Origin: an uncultured bacterium
Lineage (GTDB): Bacteria; Bacillota; Clostridia; Lachnospirales; Lachnospiraceae
DNA length: 18,586 nt
Reading direction: 5' to 3'
Assembly (NCBI GenBank): GCA_937916345.1
Contig: CALFUE010000091.1
Span: forward strand, 1 to 18,586
Under the pieces are notes generated by a model, which was given only the letters and a program-made list of their open reading frames with translations, had not been told where the DNA came from and made no database searches. Made by a program: the position numbers and the translations under genes. Of this stretch, positions 6,055 through 14,347 are shown one piece after another. How positions within the stretch are numbered: the stretch's first letter is position 1; every line of letters begins with the position of its first letter.

Positions 6055-6819
6055 TCAATTTCCCTTCCTAATCAATTCCAAAGCCAGCCTCCTATAGCGA
6101 TCGGCGCCCTGAGAACGAGGATCGTACAGATTAATGGGGAGACCGTGACTGGGCGCCTCTGCCAAACGCACATTGCGGGGTATCACTGTATCAAACACAT
6201 GAGCGTGGAGGTTTTTCTTGACATTTTCCACCACATCCTTTGAGAGATTGGTCCTGTTGTCATACATGGTGAATACCACACCCTCGATGGTAAGCCTGGG
6301 ATTGAGCCTCTCGCGTACCAGATCGATGGTGTGGATCAGCTGGCTCAAGCCCTCCAATGCGTAATACTCACACTGGATCGGAACCAGGATGGAATCCGCG
6401 GTGGTCATCGCATTTATTGTCAGTATATTTAATGAAGGGGGACAGTCAATAATGACATACTCGTAGTCCTCCGCTATGTAATCTACCTGATTTTTCAGGA
6501 CATACTCACGGTTTGAAGTTCCAAGGAGATCGATCTCGATAGCAGCCAGATCCACATTAGCAGGAAGCAGATGCAGATTTCCGATGGTGGTCTTTATCAA
6601 AGCCTCCTTTACAGTGCACTCCTCCAAAATCAGCTCATAAACCGTATTTTCCAGCTCTTCCTTTTCAACACCAAGACCACTTGAGGTATTGCCCTGTGGA
6701 TCAAGATCTATGACTAGGACCTTTTTCCCGGCCTCCGCGAGACACGCAGACAGATTTATGGCAGTAGTAGTCTTTCCCACGCCGCCCTTTTGATTTGAAA
6801 CTGAAATGATTCTACTCAT
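6055..6819 (-). CDS. parA: Chromosome-partitioning ATPase ParA (Soj type)
   Basis: A 254-residue protein matching the length of chromosomal Soj/ParA. It has the deviant Walker A KGGVGKTTTA (11-20, with the signature Lys at 11), Walker A' VIDLDPQGN (36-44) and Walker B VIIDCPPS (122-129). The later segments VPIQCEYYALEGL and VRLAEAPSHGLPI are typical of this family. There is no N-terminal HTH extension as in plasmid P1-type ParA. It dimerises with ATP, binds DNA non-specifically and, with ParB, drives origin segregation; in Bacillus Soj also regulates DnaA. The RBS AAGG lies eight bases before the ATG. It is the first gene of parA-parB-DUF4446, with a promoter far upstream (7087-7059) and a leader of about 230 bases that contains a paired hairpin element. 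Confidence 0.97.
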   Translation of the reverse strand: MSRIISVSNQKGGVGKTTTAINLSACLAEAGKKVLVIDLDPQGNTSSGLGVEKEELENTVYELILEECTVKEALIKTTIGNLHLLPANVDLAAIEIDLLGTSNREYVLKNQVDYIAEDYEYVIIDCPPSLNILTINAMTTADSILVPIQCEYYALEGLSQLIHTIDLVRERLNPRLTIEGVVFTMYDNRTNLSKDVVENVKKNLHAHVFDTVIPRNVRLAEAPSHGLPINLYDPRSQGADRYRRLALELIRKGN

Positions 6820-6908
6820 ATAACAGACCTTTTATATATGATTCCAGCGCAAAAAATCATCACACATGTCGTACTTGCACATAAGTGGGGGAATAGATTC
6901 ATTGCACG

Positions 6909-6995
6909 CCCCGATATAAGCATGAAGTGAGGCGAAGCCACACGAGAATGCGAATATTGGGGAGGATTGTGGGAGTGCGAAGCACGGAACAATCC
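6909..6995. repeat. Two tandem nested hairpins, each capped by a GCGAAGC mini-hairpin
   Basis: First unit (6909-6962): CCCCGATAT (6909-6917) pairs with ATATTGGGG (6954-6962), GCAT (6920-6923) with ATGC (6948-6951), and GTGAGGC (6927-6933) with GCCACAC (6937-6943) across one A-A mismatch; the apex is GAA. Second unit (6964-6995): GGATTGT pairs with ACAATCC, GTGC with GCAC, and the apex is again GAA. GCGAAGC is known as an exceptionally stable DNA mini-hairpin. The element is richer in G+C than the surrounding intergenic DNA. If parA starts at the promoter near 7059, it lies in the parA leader. It may be a REP-like multicopy palindrome or a structured RNA. The rest of 6820-7209 holds only the two promoters listed separately. 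Confidence 0.7.
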
Positions 6996-7058
6996 GTAGG
7001 AACCATTTTACACTATAACCATATATCACTGATAAGTGTTTCATATTCACGCGAAAGT

Positions 7059-7087
7059 ATATTACACTCATTTTCCGCGACTGTCAA
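7059..7087 (-). promoter_or_regulatory. Promoter of the parA-parB-DUF4446 operon
   Basis: On the minus strand: consensus TTGACA (7087-7082), exactly 17 bases, then TAATAT (7064-7059). Start is expected near 7052, giving an untranslated leader of about 230 bases to the parA ATG. There are no competing genes on this strand in between. Confidence 0.7.
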
Positions 7088-7144
7088 CCGTATCTCTTCC
7101 ATATGACTGATTACTGGTTACTATTTCATGCAGTCCGCTGCCTC

Positions 7145-7173
7145 TTGCAACTGCGCCCGTATTGGTTTATTAT
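7145..7173 (+). promoter_or_regulatory. Promoter of the SPFH gene
   Basis: TTGCAA (7145-7150), a 17-base spacer and TATTAT (7168-7173), with an overlapping TATATT at 7171-7176. A strong AAAGGAGG (7194-7201) follows eight bases before the ATG at 7210. Confidence 0.6.
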
Positions 7174-7209
7174 ATTCGTAACTAATGTTTCACAAAGGAG
7201 GTTTACAAC

Positions 7210-8106
7210 ATGACTATTCCAATTATTGTTATCTTAGTCGTTCTATTACTCCTCGTTCTGTCTCTCATAAAGATAGTACCCCAGTCAAACGCGTATGTCA
7301 TCGAAAGACTTGGCAAATACCACAAAACTCTCGGCGCAGGTCTGAATATCATCATTCCCCTCATCGATCAGGTGCGCCGAAAGGTCTCCCTCAAGGAACA
7401 GGTAGCCGACTTCCCGCCGCAGCCCGTTATCACAAAAGATAATGTCACAATGCAGATAGATACTGTGGTCTACTACCGCGTCATGGATCCGAAGATGTAC
7501 ACCTACGGCGTGGAAAACCCTGTATTTGCCATTGAGAATATCACGGCGACCACTCTCCGTAATGTCATCGGAGCAATGGAGCTGGATGAGACCCTTACCA
7601 GCCGCGATGCCATAAACACAAAGATGCGAGATGCCATCGACGAGGCCACAGACCCCTGGGGCATAAAGGTCAATCGTGTGGAATTAAAAAACATCATGCC
7701 CCCTGCCGCTATACAACAGGCCATGGAAAAGCAAATGAAGGCAGAGCGCGAGAGGCGTGAAGCTATACTTATCGCAGAGGGTGAAAAGAAATCAGCCATC
7801 CTCAAAGCCGAGGGAGAGAAGGAATCCGCAGTCCTCCGCGCAGAGGCACAAAAGATAGAACTTGTGAAGGAGGCTGAGGGACATTCCGAGTCCATCAGGC
7901 TTCACAAGGAGGCAGAGGCCTATGGTGTACAAAAACTGCTGGACGCAGGATTAAATTCTGACCAAATCGTGGCCCTTCGCAGCCTCGACTCCTTCGAGCG
8001 CGCTGCAGACGGTAAATCCACAAAGATCATCATTCCCTCAGAGATACAGGGTTTGGCGGGGCTTGCCACCGGAGTGATTGAAGCCGCTAAAAATAAGTCA
8101 TCCTAA
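7210..8106 (+). CDS. SPFH/Band 7 (stomatin-like, slipin/QmcA-type) membrane scaffold protein
   Basis: A 298-residue protein with one N-terminal membrane helix (about 3-21). The SPFH/PHB domain follows at about 22-175, with the family hallmarks QSNAYVIERLGKYHKTLGAG, VSLKEQVADFPPQPVITKDN, TLRNVIGAMELDETLTSRD and DPWGIKVNRVELKNI. Residues 185-217 contain three 11-residue coiled-coil repeats of AILxAEGEKxS type. The C-terminus is the usual helical oligomerisation tail. Such proteins form large ring or cage assemblies in the membrane that organise microdomains and often control FtsH-type proteases. An nfeD partner gene is often adjacent in this family, but none is present here. The gene has its own promoter and a very strong RBS; a 102-base gap separates it from the mannosidase gene (start at 8209). 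Confidence 0.93.
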   Translation: MTIPIIVILVVLLLLVLSLIKIVPQSNAYVIERLGKYHKTLGAGLNIIIPLIDQVRRKVSLKEQVADFPPQPVITKDNVTMQIDTVVYYRVMDPKMYTYGVENPVFAIENITATTLRNVIGAMELDETLTSRDAINTKMRDAIDEATDPWGIKVNRVELKNIMPPAAIQQAMEKQMKAERERREAILIAEGEKKSAILKAEGEKESAVLRAEAQKIELVKEAEGHSESIRLHKEAEAYGVQKLLDAGLNSDQIVALRSLDSFERAADGKSTKIIIPSEIQGLAGLATGVIEAAKNKSS

Positions 8107-8208
8107 GCTCTAAAGAAGTTTCTTTATTTAACAGATTCTTCACTACACTCAAAACAATCAAAACTCAAACATTTTGTTCGTTTCCTATAACTTAATATGG
8201 AGGTTTAT

Positions 8209-10677
8209 ATGGAGAGGTTCAGCCTAAACGGAAAATGGGAGATGAGCGCAGCGGAGGAGGAGAGCTGGCACGAGGCTGCTGTGCCTGGCAGCATGTACGC
8301 CGATCTGATCAGCTGCGGCATCATAGACGATCCCTACAAATACGAGAATGAGGAGAGCGCGCTGGAACTCTCCGGTCAAGACTATTATTATAGGAGAAAG
8401 TTTGACTACTCCTTCGGCGTGGTTACGGAGGAGACTGCTTTTTTCCTGGTGTGCGACGGCATTGACACCCTCGCGGACATCTATATCAATGGCGTTTTCA
8501 TCGCCCACGTGGAAAACATGCACACAGGCTACCGTTTTGTGGTGACGGACACCCTGATCAACGGCGAAAATGAGATCATCATCAAATTCCAATCACCCCT
8601 GAGGTATGTCAGAAACAAGAATACCAGAAAGCCTCTCTGGGGCATGGACGAGCAGACCGCTATCCAGGGTTTCCCCCACATCAGAAAGACCCACTGCCAA
8701 TTCGGCTGGGACTGGGGTCCGAAGCTCCCTGACATGGGAATCTGGAGAGACATTTATATCGAGCGCACCGAGGGAGGCCGCATCGAAGATGTATACATCA
8801 GACAAGAAAATTCCGTCGGATTCTCACATTTGACCATAAACATCAAAAATGACCTGAGTATTCCCGCTACACTGGAGTACGTGTTGATAAATCCCGCGGG
8901 GAGAGAGATCCTGCGCAGCAGCGATGTAGCACTGGAATCCCTGGTTCTCACCATCGACATCGAAAATCCCGAGCTCTGGTGGCCCAACGGTTACGGCGAG
9001 CAGCCCCTGTATACAATAGAACTGCTCTTAAAGAATGGGGAAACCACCCTCTATGAACGCTCCCATCGCATCGGCCTGAGGATAATAGACATAGTGAGAC
9101 GCCCCGATCACTGGGGAGAGTCCTTTGTATTCGCGGTGAACGGCCGGGAGATATTCATGAAGGGCGCGAATTACATTCCGGAGGATGCAATATTCGGACA
9201 CAGGTCAAAGGAGCGGACTAAGGCGCTGCTTTCTGACTGCGCTTTATCAAACTACAACTGTATACGCATCTGGGGAGGCGGACACTACGGCGATGACTGG
9301 TTCTATGACTACTGCGACGAGCTGGGACTTATAGTATGGCAGGATTTCCTCTTCGCCTGCTCCGCCTACGATCTCACAGAAAATATGGAAAAAAATCTCC
9401 GGGAGGAATTTGCCTACAATATCAGAAGACTCCGCAATCACCCTTCTCTCGGTATTTGGTGCGGAAACAACGAGGTTGAGAGCGCCTGGGCCGACTGGGG
9501 CGTAACAGAGAACACAAAGCTCAAATCAGATTATCTAAAGATATTTGAAAATATCATCCCATCCATCCTGGAAAATGAAGATCCTGACCGCTACTACTGG
9601 CCCTCTTCCCCCTCATCCGGAGGAGGATTTGTGGATCCAAGCAGTGAATCAAGGGGCGACACACACTATTGGGATGTATGGCACGGAAAGAGACCCTTTG
9701 AAGATATCGAAAAAAAATATTTCAGATTTTTCAGTGAATTCGGCTTTGAGGCGATACCTGACAAGAGAACTCTGCTCACCGTGATAGAGCCCGATCAGAT
9801 GAACATCACCAGCCCCCAGATCGAATCACACCAGAAATGTGTGGACGGAAATCTGACGCTGGTTCACTATATGCTGCGATATTACAATTATCCGGCAGAC
9901 TTTGACAGAATAATATATCTCACCCAGTGTCTTCAGAGCGATTATCTGGATATGACGGTCAGACACTTGAGATCCCACAGATCACGGTGCTTCGGCAGCA
10001 TCTATTGGCAGGTAAATGATACCTGGCCCACCATTTCATGGTCCACCATCGATCATAATGGTCGCTGGAAGGGAGCCCAGTACGCGATCAGAAGAGCCTA
10101 TGCGCCTCTGATCTCCTATGCTGAATTCGACGAATATGAGGATCACGCCCTGATCTACGTTTCCAGCGAATTTTTGGACAGCAGGGAGATCACTGTATTC
10201 GCGCAATGGATCGACAACAGTGAGAATTCACCCATCATGATCGATGAGAACTCCCATACTTTTACGCTTTCTGCCCTGTCCTCAAAGGATGCGCTTCGCA
10301 TAGCAATCCCTGAGAAAGGACTTTTCACAGCAGGGCGCCGCAGCATTTATCTGCACTACGGCGTAAAGTTTTCTGAAGAAATAATAGATTCAGGAAACAG
10401 GCTGCTGTGTCATCCGAAACATTTCGCCTTCCATGATCCGATGCTTGAAGCATCATTAGGCCAGGACAAGGACGGAATTTTCGTGGATGTGACAGCAAAA
10501 AGCTTCGCCAGAAGAGTCGCCCTGAATTTCACGGAAACGGATGTACTCCTCTCTGACAACTACTTCGACCTGAACGCGAAGGAGACAAAAAGAATCCGTA
10601 TCTTTAGGACAGAATGCTACGATCCTGCAAAACTTCAAAATGAGCTGAGCCTACAAAGCAATTACTATAACCTATAA
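8209..10677 (+). CDS. GH2 beta-mannosidase, cytoplasmic
   Basis: An 822-residue protein, the usual length for bacterial GH2 exo-beta-mannosidases, which release terminal beta-D-mannose from manno-oligosaccharides or N-glycan cores. The N-terminal jelly-roll domain (about 1-185) contains the mannosidase-typical PHIRKTHCQFGWDWGPK (Phe165-Pro171 core). An Ig-like domain follows (to about 300). The TIM barrel shows FMKGANYIPED, CIRIWGGGHY, the acid/base in WCGNNE (Glu422) and the nucleophile in FFSEFGFEAIP (Glu510). No signal peptide is present, so it acts on imported sugars. I chose ATG 8209 over in-frame ATG 8197 because GGAGG (8199-8203) sits five bases before 8209 and would lie inside the longer reading. 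The stop overlaps the stop region of the convergent GH127 gene. No sugar transporter permease is nearby. Confidence 0.93.
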   Translation: MERFSLNGKWEMSAAEEESWHEAAVPGSMYADLISCGIIDDPYKYENEESALELSGQDYYYRRKFDYSFGVVTEETAFFLVCDGIDTLADIYINGVFIAHVENMHTGYRFVVTDTLINGENEIIIKFQSPLRYVRNKNTRKPLWGMDEQTAIQGFPHIRKTHCQFGWDWGPKLPDMGIWRDIYIERTEGGRIEDVYIRQENSVGFSHLTINIKNDLSIPATLEYVLINPAGREILRSSDVALESLVLTIDIENPELWWPNGYGEQPLYTIELLLKNGETTLYERSHRIGLRIIDIVRRPDHWGESFVFAVNGREIFMKGANYIPEDAIFGHRSKERTKALLSDCALSNYNCIRIWGGGHYGDDWFYDYCDELGLIVWQDFLFACSAYDLTENMEKNLREEFAYNIRRLRNHPSLGIWCGNNEVESAWADWGVTENTKLKSDYLKIFENIIPSILENEDPDRYYWPSSPSSGGGFVDPSSESRGDTHYWDVWHGKRPFEDIEKKYFRFFSEFGFEAIPDKRTLLTVIEPDQMNITSPQIESHQKCVDGNLTLVHYMLRYYNYPADFDRIIYLTQCLQSDYLDMTVRHLRSHRSRCFGSIYWQVNDTWPTISWSTIDHNGRWKGAQYAIRRAYAPLISYAEFDEYEDHALIYVSSEFLDSREITVFAQWIDNSENSPIMIDENSHTFTLSALSSKDALRIAIPEKGLFTAGRRSIYLHYGVKFSEEIIDSGNRLLCHPKHFAFHDPMLEASLGQDKDGIFVDVTAKSFARRVALNFTETDVLLSDNYFDLNAKETKRIRIFRTECYDPAKLQNELSLQSNYYNL

Positions 10678-12699
10678 TTCCCTCACCCACACGCACATCT
10701 CGTTTTCACCGCGATTAGCCCATGTGTAATAAGGAATGTACTTCAAGGTCACGGGGATTTTTTTGACATTTTTTATCAGCCGGTATGCTTTATCACTATC
10801 GGTGTATTCCTGAGAGAGCCTGACACCTGAAGCCTCGATGCCTACCACCTTCGTATCAAGGATCTCTATATCGCGCACTTTAGGCATCTCGTCCGTATTT
10901 ACCTTTAATAGATGAAGACCCTTTCCGTTGTCCTGTTCCTCCAGACAATAAATGATCGGACCGCGCTTCAGCGCAACTTTTCCGATATCCTCTCTTATTC
11001 TGCTGTCCGCATACAAGAAATCGGTAGCCATCTCAAATCTTAGCGATAAGACATCATCACCCTTCCAGATTCTCTTGATATACAGATAGCCGTCATTAAA
11101 GCTTCCGGACTCATCTATTCCCATCTCTTTACCATTTAAGGTGAGTTCAGTGCTCTTTGCCCACTCCGGTATCCTGAATGCAACAGTAAATTCACTGTTA
11201 CAGCCCGAAACCTTAACGCTGGCATTCCCATTCCAGGGAAAGCCTGACTCGATCTCGATGCTTGCTGTCTCGTCACCGACCTGTTTTTTTAAGCTCCCCG
11301 CTATATATAGATGCACAAACAACGCATCCTCACTCTCTGTATAGGCATAGTAACCGATGGAGCTAAGAGTTCGCGCAATATTTGGCGGACAACATGCGCA
11401 GCCGAACCACTTCTGTCTCACATCCTTCACGTGGAATTTGCGCTCGTCTGAATGACATGCCTCAGGAAGTACCTCAAGCGGATTTACATAAAAGAAACTT
11501 TTTCCATCCAGAGCCATTCCGCTCAACACCGTATTGTAAAGCTCCAACTCCATTATGTCGGAGTATTTGGAATCCGGCTTTATCTGCAGCATCCTTCTGG
11601 CATAAAACATCATTCCTATAGAAGCGCAGGTCTCGGCATATGCCGTATCATTCGGCAAATCAAAGGGGAATGAAAACGCCTCTCCCAGATGAGTCGCCCC
11701 AATACCGCCTGTCACATACATTTTTTCTTTGACAATCTGGTCAAAAAGTCTGTCACAGGTTTCAAAGAGAGAATCATCATTATATTCTCTGGCAATATCC
11801 GCCACTCCGGAATAAAAGTATACCGCCCTCACAGCATGGCCAGACACCACATCCTGCTCCCTGATGGGGGCGTAGGACTGATGATAATATTCATTGGTTG
11901 GATTAGGATGCTCCTCAGTCTCAAAGTAGTAAGGCTTCTGACCTCTCTGCTCCACGAAGAATTTGCTGAGCCTTAGGTATTTTTTTTCACCTGTCACATC
12001 GTAGAGTCTGACCAGTGCCATCTCTACCAGCTCATGTCCTGGATAGCCCTTGCACTTTTCCTCCTCCGGTCCAAAATGATTATCCACATAATCCGTGAAT
12101 CGCTTTGCTGCATTTAGGAGCTTATCCTTTCCGGTTGCCTGATAATAAGCCACCGCCCCCTCGATGAGATGGCCGAGGCAATACAGCTCATGATTGTCCC
12201 TCAGATTTGTAAAGATCGCATTTTTCCCGTTTATTATATAATAGGTATCCAAATAGCCGTCATCCTGCTGAGCCTTGCAAACTACATCGATGGCCTCATC
12301 AGCCGTAGCTTCCAGCTCCTTATCCGGATGCTGTATCAATGAGTAAGCCACTGCCTCCACCCACTTGTAGAAGTCGCTGTCCTGGAATACAAATCCATAA
12401 AATTTATCCTCCAGATTGCTCATATCCTCGGGGAGCGCCTGAAATCCGCGGAATGTGTACTCGGCCTCCAGATAGGATGAGCCCTTCTCGTGCCTCTCGT
12501 CATTCTGTTTTCCGGCGATCTTAAAATTCCTCATACAGAAAGAGGGCTCTGCGCCCTCTACCTGATCATTCAATGCCCGCCACTGATATGGAATTATTTC
12601 TGTACGAACCAGCTCTATTTCTTTCTGCCAAAAGCTATCTGTAATATCAATATCATTTAAAGGCAATGGCCTGTTTATCTCTCTTTTATCCATAATCAA
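10672..12699 (-). CDS. GH127 beta-L-arabinofuranosidase (HypBA1-like), zinc-thiolate enzyme
   Basis: A 675-residue protein matching GH127 in length and motifs. Compared from memory with Bifidobacterium longum HypBA1, the key residues fall at constant offsets: HLGEAF with acid/base Glu340, AETCASIG with zinc ligands Glu356 and Cys358, and WFGCACCPPN with nucleophile Cys436 and ligand Cys437. An (alpha/alpha)6 barrel (to about 445) is followed by beta-sandwich domains. HypBA1 releases L-arabinose from beta-1,2-linked arabinofuranosides of hydroxyproline-rich plant glycoproteins. No signal peptide is seen, so the enzyme is cytoplasmic. It is last in the GGDEF operon. Start choice: TTG at 12699 overlaps the DctP stop (TTGA) and lies seven bases from GGAGGG (12712-12707), while ATG at 12693 is 13 bases from it, so TTG fits the RBS better; the forms differ by two residues. 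Confidence 0.92.
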   Translation of the reverse strand: MIMDKREINRPLPLNDIDITDSFWQKEIELVRTEIIPYQWRALNDQVEGAEPSFCMRNFKIAGKQNDERHEKGSSYLEAEYTFRGFQALPEDMSNLEDKFYGFVFQDSDFYKWVEAVAYSLIQHPDKELEATADEAIDVVCKAQQDDGYLDTYYIINGKNAIFTNLRDNHELYCLGHLIEGAVAYYQATGKDKLLNAAKRFTDYVDNHFGPEEEKCKGYPGHELVEMALVRLYDVTGEKKYLRLSKFFVEQRGQKPYYFETEEHPNPTNEYYHQSYAPIREQDVVSGHAVRAVYFYSGVADIAREYNDDSLFETCDRLFDQIVKEKMYVTGGIGATHLGEAFSFPFDLPNDTAYAETCASIGMMFYARRMLQIKPDSKYSDIMELELYNTVLSGMALDGKSFFYVNPLEVLPEACHSDERKFHVKDVRQKWFGCACCPPNIARTLSSIGYYAYTESEDALFVHLYIAGSLKKQVGDETASIEIESGFPWNGNASVKVSGCNSEFTVAFRIPEWAKSTELTLNGKEMGIDESGSFNDGYLYIKRIWKGDDVLSLRFEMATDFLYADSRIREDIGKVALKRGPIIYCLEEQDNGKGLHLLKVNTDEMPKVRDIEILDTKVVGIEASGVRLSQEYTDSDKAYRLIKNVKKIPVTLKYIPYYTWANRGENEMCVWVREL

Positions 12700-13709
12700 T
12701 GCTTATCCCTCCAAGTATTCAGTTTGTCGATCAGATCACCGTAGGATGATGCATTCGCAGTAATAACTGACTCTGTTGCCTCCTTGAAAGGATCCAGGTT
12801 TGGAGTGGAAATGACCATTCCCTGTTCCTTCAGCGCAGAAATGAGCGACTGCGTCTGCTCACGGTTTGTATTTCTGTTCACATCAGCAGAATTCTTTGCC
12901 GCGGTCTCCACAATCTCCTTTTGTTCGTCAGTAAAGCTCTGCCATACATTTTCCCTGATGGTAAAGCACATACCAGAATATATATGATTTGTCACTGACA
13001 GATAAGTCTGAACCTCATATAGATTATTATTGTAAATGACAGGAATTGGATTTTCCTGCGCGTCATAGTTTCCCTTTGCGAGGGCATCATAGAGCTCCGA
13101 GAAGGACAATGGCTGAGGATTTGCTCCCAGCGCAGACATTGTAGCCATGATAATGGGATTCTCCGGAGTCCTGATAAGCATCCCACTCATATCCGAAGGA
13201 GTTTCGATGGATTTCTTGGAATTTGTAACACAGCGGAAACCGTTGCAGTAGTGAGCCAGTACACGCATATTTTTTGAGGGAAGATTACTCTCCGCCTCAG
13301 CCTCGATATCGGAATCCATAAATTCCCATGCCATATCGAAATCTTCAAACAGAAATGGAAGAGCTGAAATTCCCATCTTTGGCTCATAATTTGCAAAGTT
13401 GGATGCGTCTGTTATGACTATATCCACTTCACCGGTATTCAGCGAGAGCTTGCTGATCAGATCTGAATCTCCTCCCAACTCTCCTGAGGGATAAACTTGC
13501 GCCTTTATGGCGCCTTCCGTCTTCTCCTCGATCTCGGCGGCAAATAGCTCCGCTGCGACATTTCTAGGATCGCTCTCTCCGGTGGAAACTCCAATCTTTA
13601 AGGTTACAGGGCTCTCCTTTGTGGGCGCACCCACACTTCCACCGCATCCCGTAAGGAGTGTGGTGGCTGTAACCGCAATGGCGGTTAAAAATGCTAATCT
13701 CTTTTTCAA
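12696..13709 (-). CDS. TRAP transporter DctP-family solute-binding lipoprotein
   Basis: A 337-residue binding protein with a lipoprotein signal (KKR, hydrophobic core, lipobox L19-T-G-C22), so it is anchored outside the membrane. DctP-family features seen are SGELGGDSDLISKLSLNTGEVDI, the ALPFLF segment, NGFR with Arg159, and LIRTPENP with Arg180. Two Arg spaced like this bind the ligand carboxylate in SiaP/DctP proteins, so a carboxylate substrate such as a sugar acid or uronate is likely. No DctQ or DctM membrane subunits are encoded in the window. The start codon is TTG: the signal peptide's KKR run begins immediately after it, no alternative ATG exists before the lipobox, and GAGAGG (13723-13718) lies eight bases upstream. 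It overlaps the HD gene stop as TTGA. Confidence 0.92.
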   Translation of the reverse strand: MKKRLAFLTAIAVTATTLLTGCGGSVGAPTKESPVTLKIGVSTGESDPRNVAAELFAAEIEEKTEGAIKAQVYPSGELGGDSDLISKLSLNTGEVDIVITDASNFANYEPKMGISALPFLFEDFDMAWEFMDSDIEAEAESNLPSKNMRVLAHYCNGFRCVTNSKKSIETPSDMSGMLIRTPENPIIMATMSALGANPQPLSFSELYDALAKGNYDAQENPIPVIYNNNLYEVQTYLSVTNHIYSGMCFTIRENVWQSFTDEQKEIVETAAKNSADVNRNTNREQTQSLISALKEQGMVISTPNLDPFKEATESVITANASSYGDLIDKLNTWRDKH

Positions 13710-14347
13710 CTCTTATACCTCTCAATCTTTTTCTTTACATCATCCATACAGCTCTCCACGCGCTGTATGGGAATCTCGCAGAATAACTTTACCAGATTCT
13801 CGTCCAACTGCGTCTTTGCTGCAAGCTTCAATTCAGCAACGGCATCCTCATGAGTCAGCGTAGGCTTGTAAGTTCTGCTCATTGTAATAGAAGAATAAGT
13901 ATCGGCCAGTGCTATCATTCTGGAAGCGAGAGGTATCTCTTCTCCTTTTAATCCGTAATAACCCCTTCCGTCAACTCTCTCATGATGATACAGTATCCAG
14001 TCTGTCATCCTTCCGAAATTACCCGCACTGTTCAGTATATCCACGCATGTCTGGGGATGACGCTTGATGATCTCCCACTCATCCCCCGCCAATTTTCCGG
14101 TCTTGTCCATGATCCTGCCGGGAATGCCATATTTTCCCACATCAAAAAGAAGAGACGCGTACTCCAGATCTGATTTTCTGATCTGGATTGACATCTCCCA
14201 GGGAAGATAATCGTACAGCAGCATCACGAGATTATGAACATGAAGAGAATGACCGTCCATATTTGGCTCGCCCGCTTCCAATACACTAACTAACGCTTTA
14301 ATCAATTCTAAGTTCTTATTACTCACTGAAAAAAAATCCCCTAACAA
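13706..14347 (-). CDS. HD-GYP domain protein with a degenerate HD dyad
   Basis: A soluble protein of up to 213 residues, nearly all one HD-GYP domain, the family that hydrolyses c-di-GMP. Recognisable motifs are HSLHVHNL (His33), LLFDVGKYGIPG (68-77), KRHPQT (His97), HHERVDGRGYYGLKGEEIP (121-139) and ALADTYS (Asp149). The His of the metal-binding HD dyad is Phe68 (codon TTT at 14146-14144), and the GYP signature is GYY. Loss of the dyad His should impair bimetal catalysis, so it may be a c-di-GMP sensor or regulator instead. The start is unsure: TTG 14347 (AGGA seven bases upstream, overlapping the GGDEF stop) or GTG 14326 (AGGGGA upstream). Eight T lie between them. The gene is translationally packed between the GGDEF and DctP genes. 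Confidence 0.85.
   Translation of the reverse strand: MLGDFFSVSNKNLELIKALVSVLEAGEPNMDGHSLHVHNLVMLLYDYLPWEMSIQIRKSDLEYASLLFDVGKYGIPGRIMDKTGKLAGDEWEIIKRHPQTCVDILNSAGNFGRMTDWILYHHERVDGRGYYGLKGEEIPLASRMIALADTYSSITMSRTYKPTLTHEDAVAELKLAAKTQLDENLVKLFCEIPIQRVESCMDDVKKKIERYKS

Noticed and set aside
6832..7071. 79-codon minus-strand open frame upstream of parA
   Set aside because: It runs through the hairpin element, has no ribosome binding site and looks compositionally odd; it is best explained as a chance frame across the palindromes.
7026..7197. parS-like half sites TGTTTCA near 7038 and TGTTTCAC at 7187-7194
   Set aside because: Only one arm of the 16-bp parS palindrome TGTTTCACGTGAAACA is present at each. 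CACGTG-centred sites near 3595, 8509 and 11427 also match too poorly and lie inside genes.
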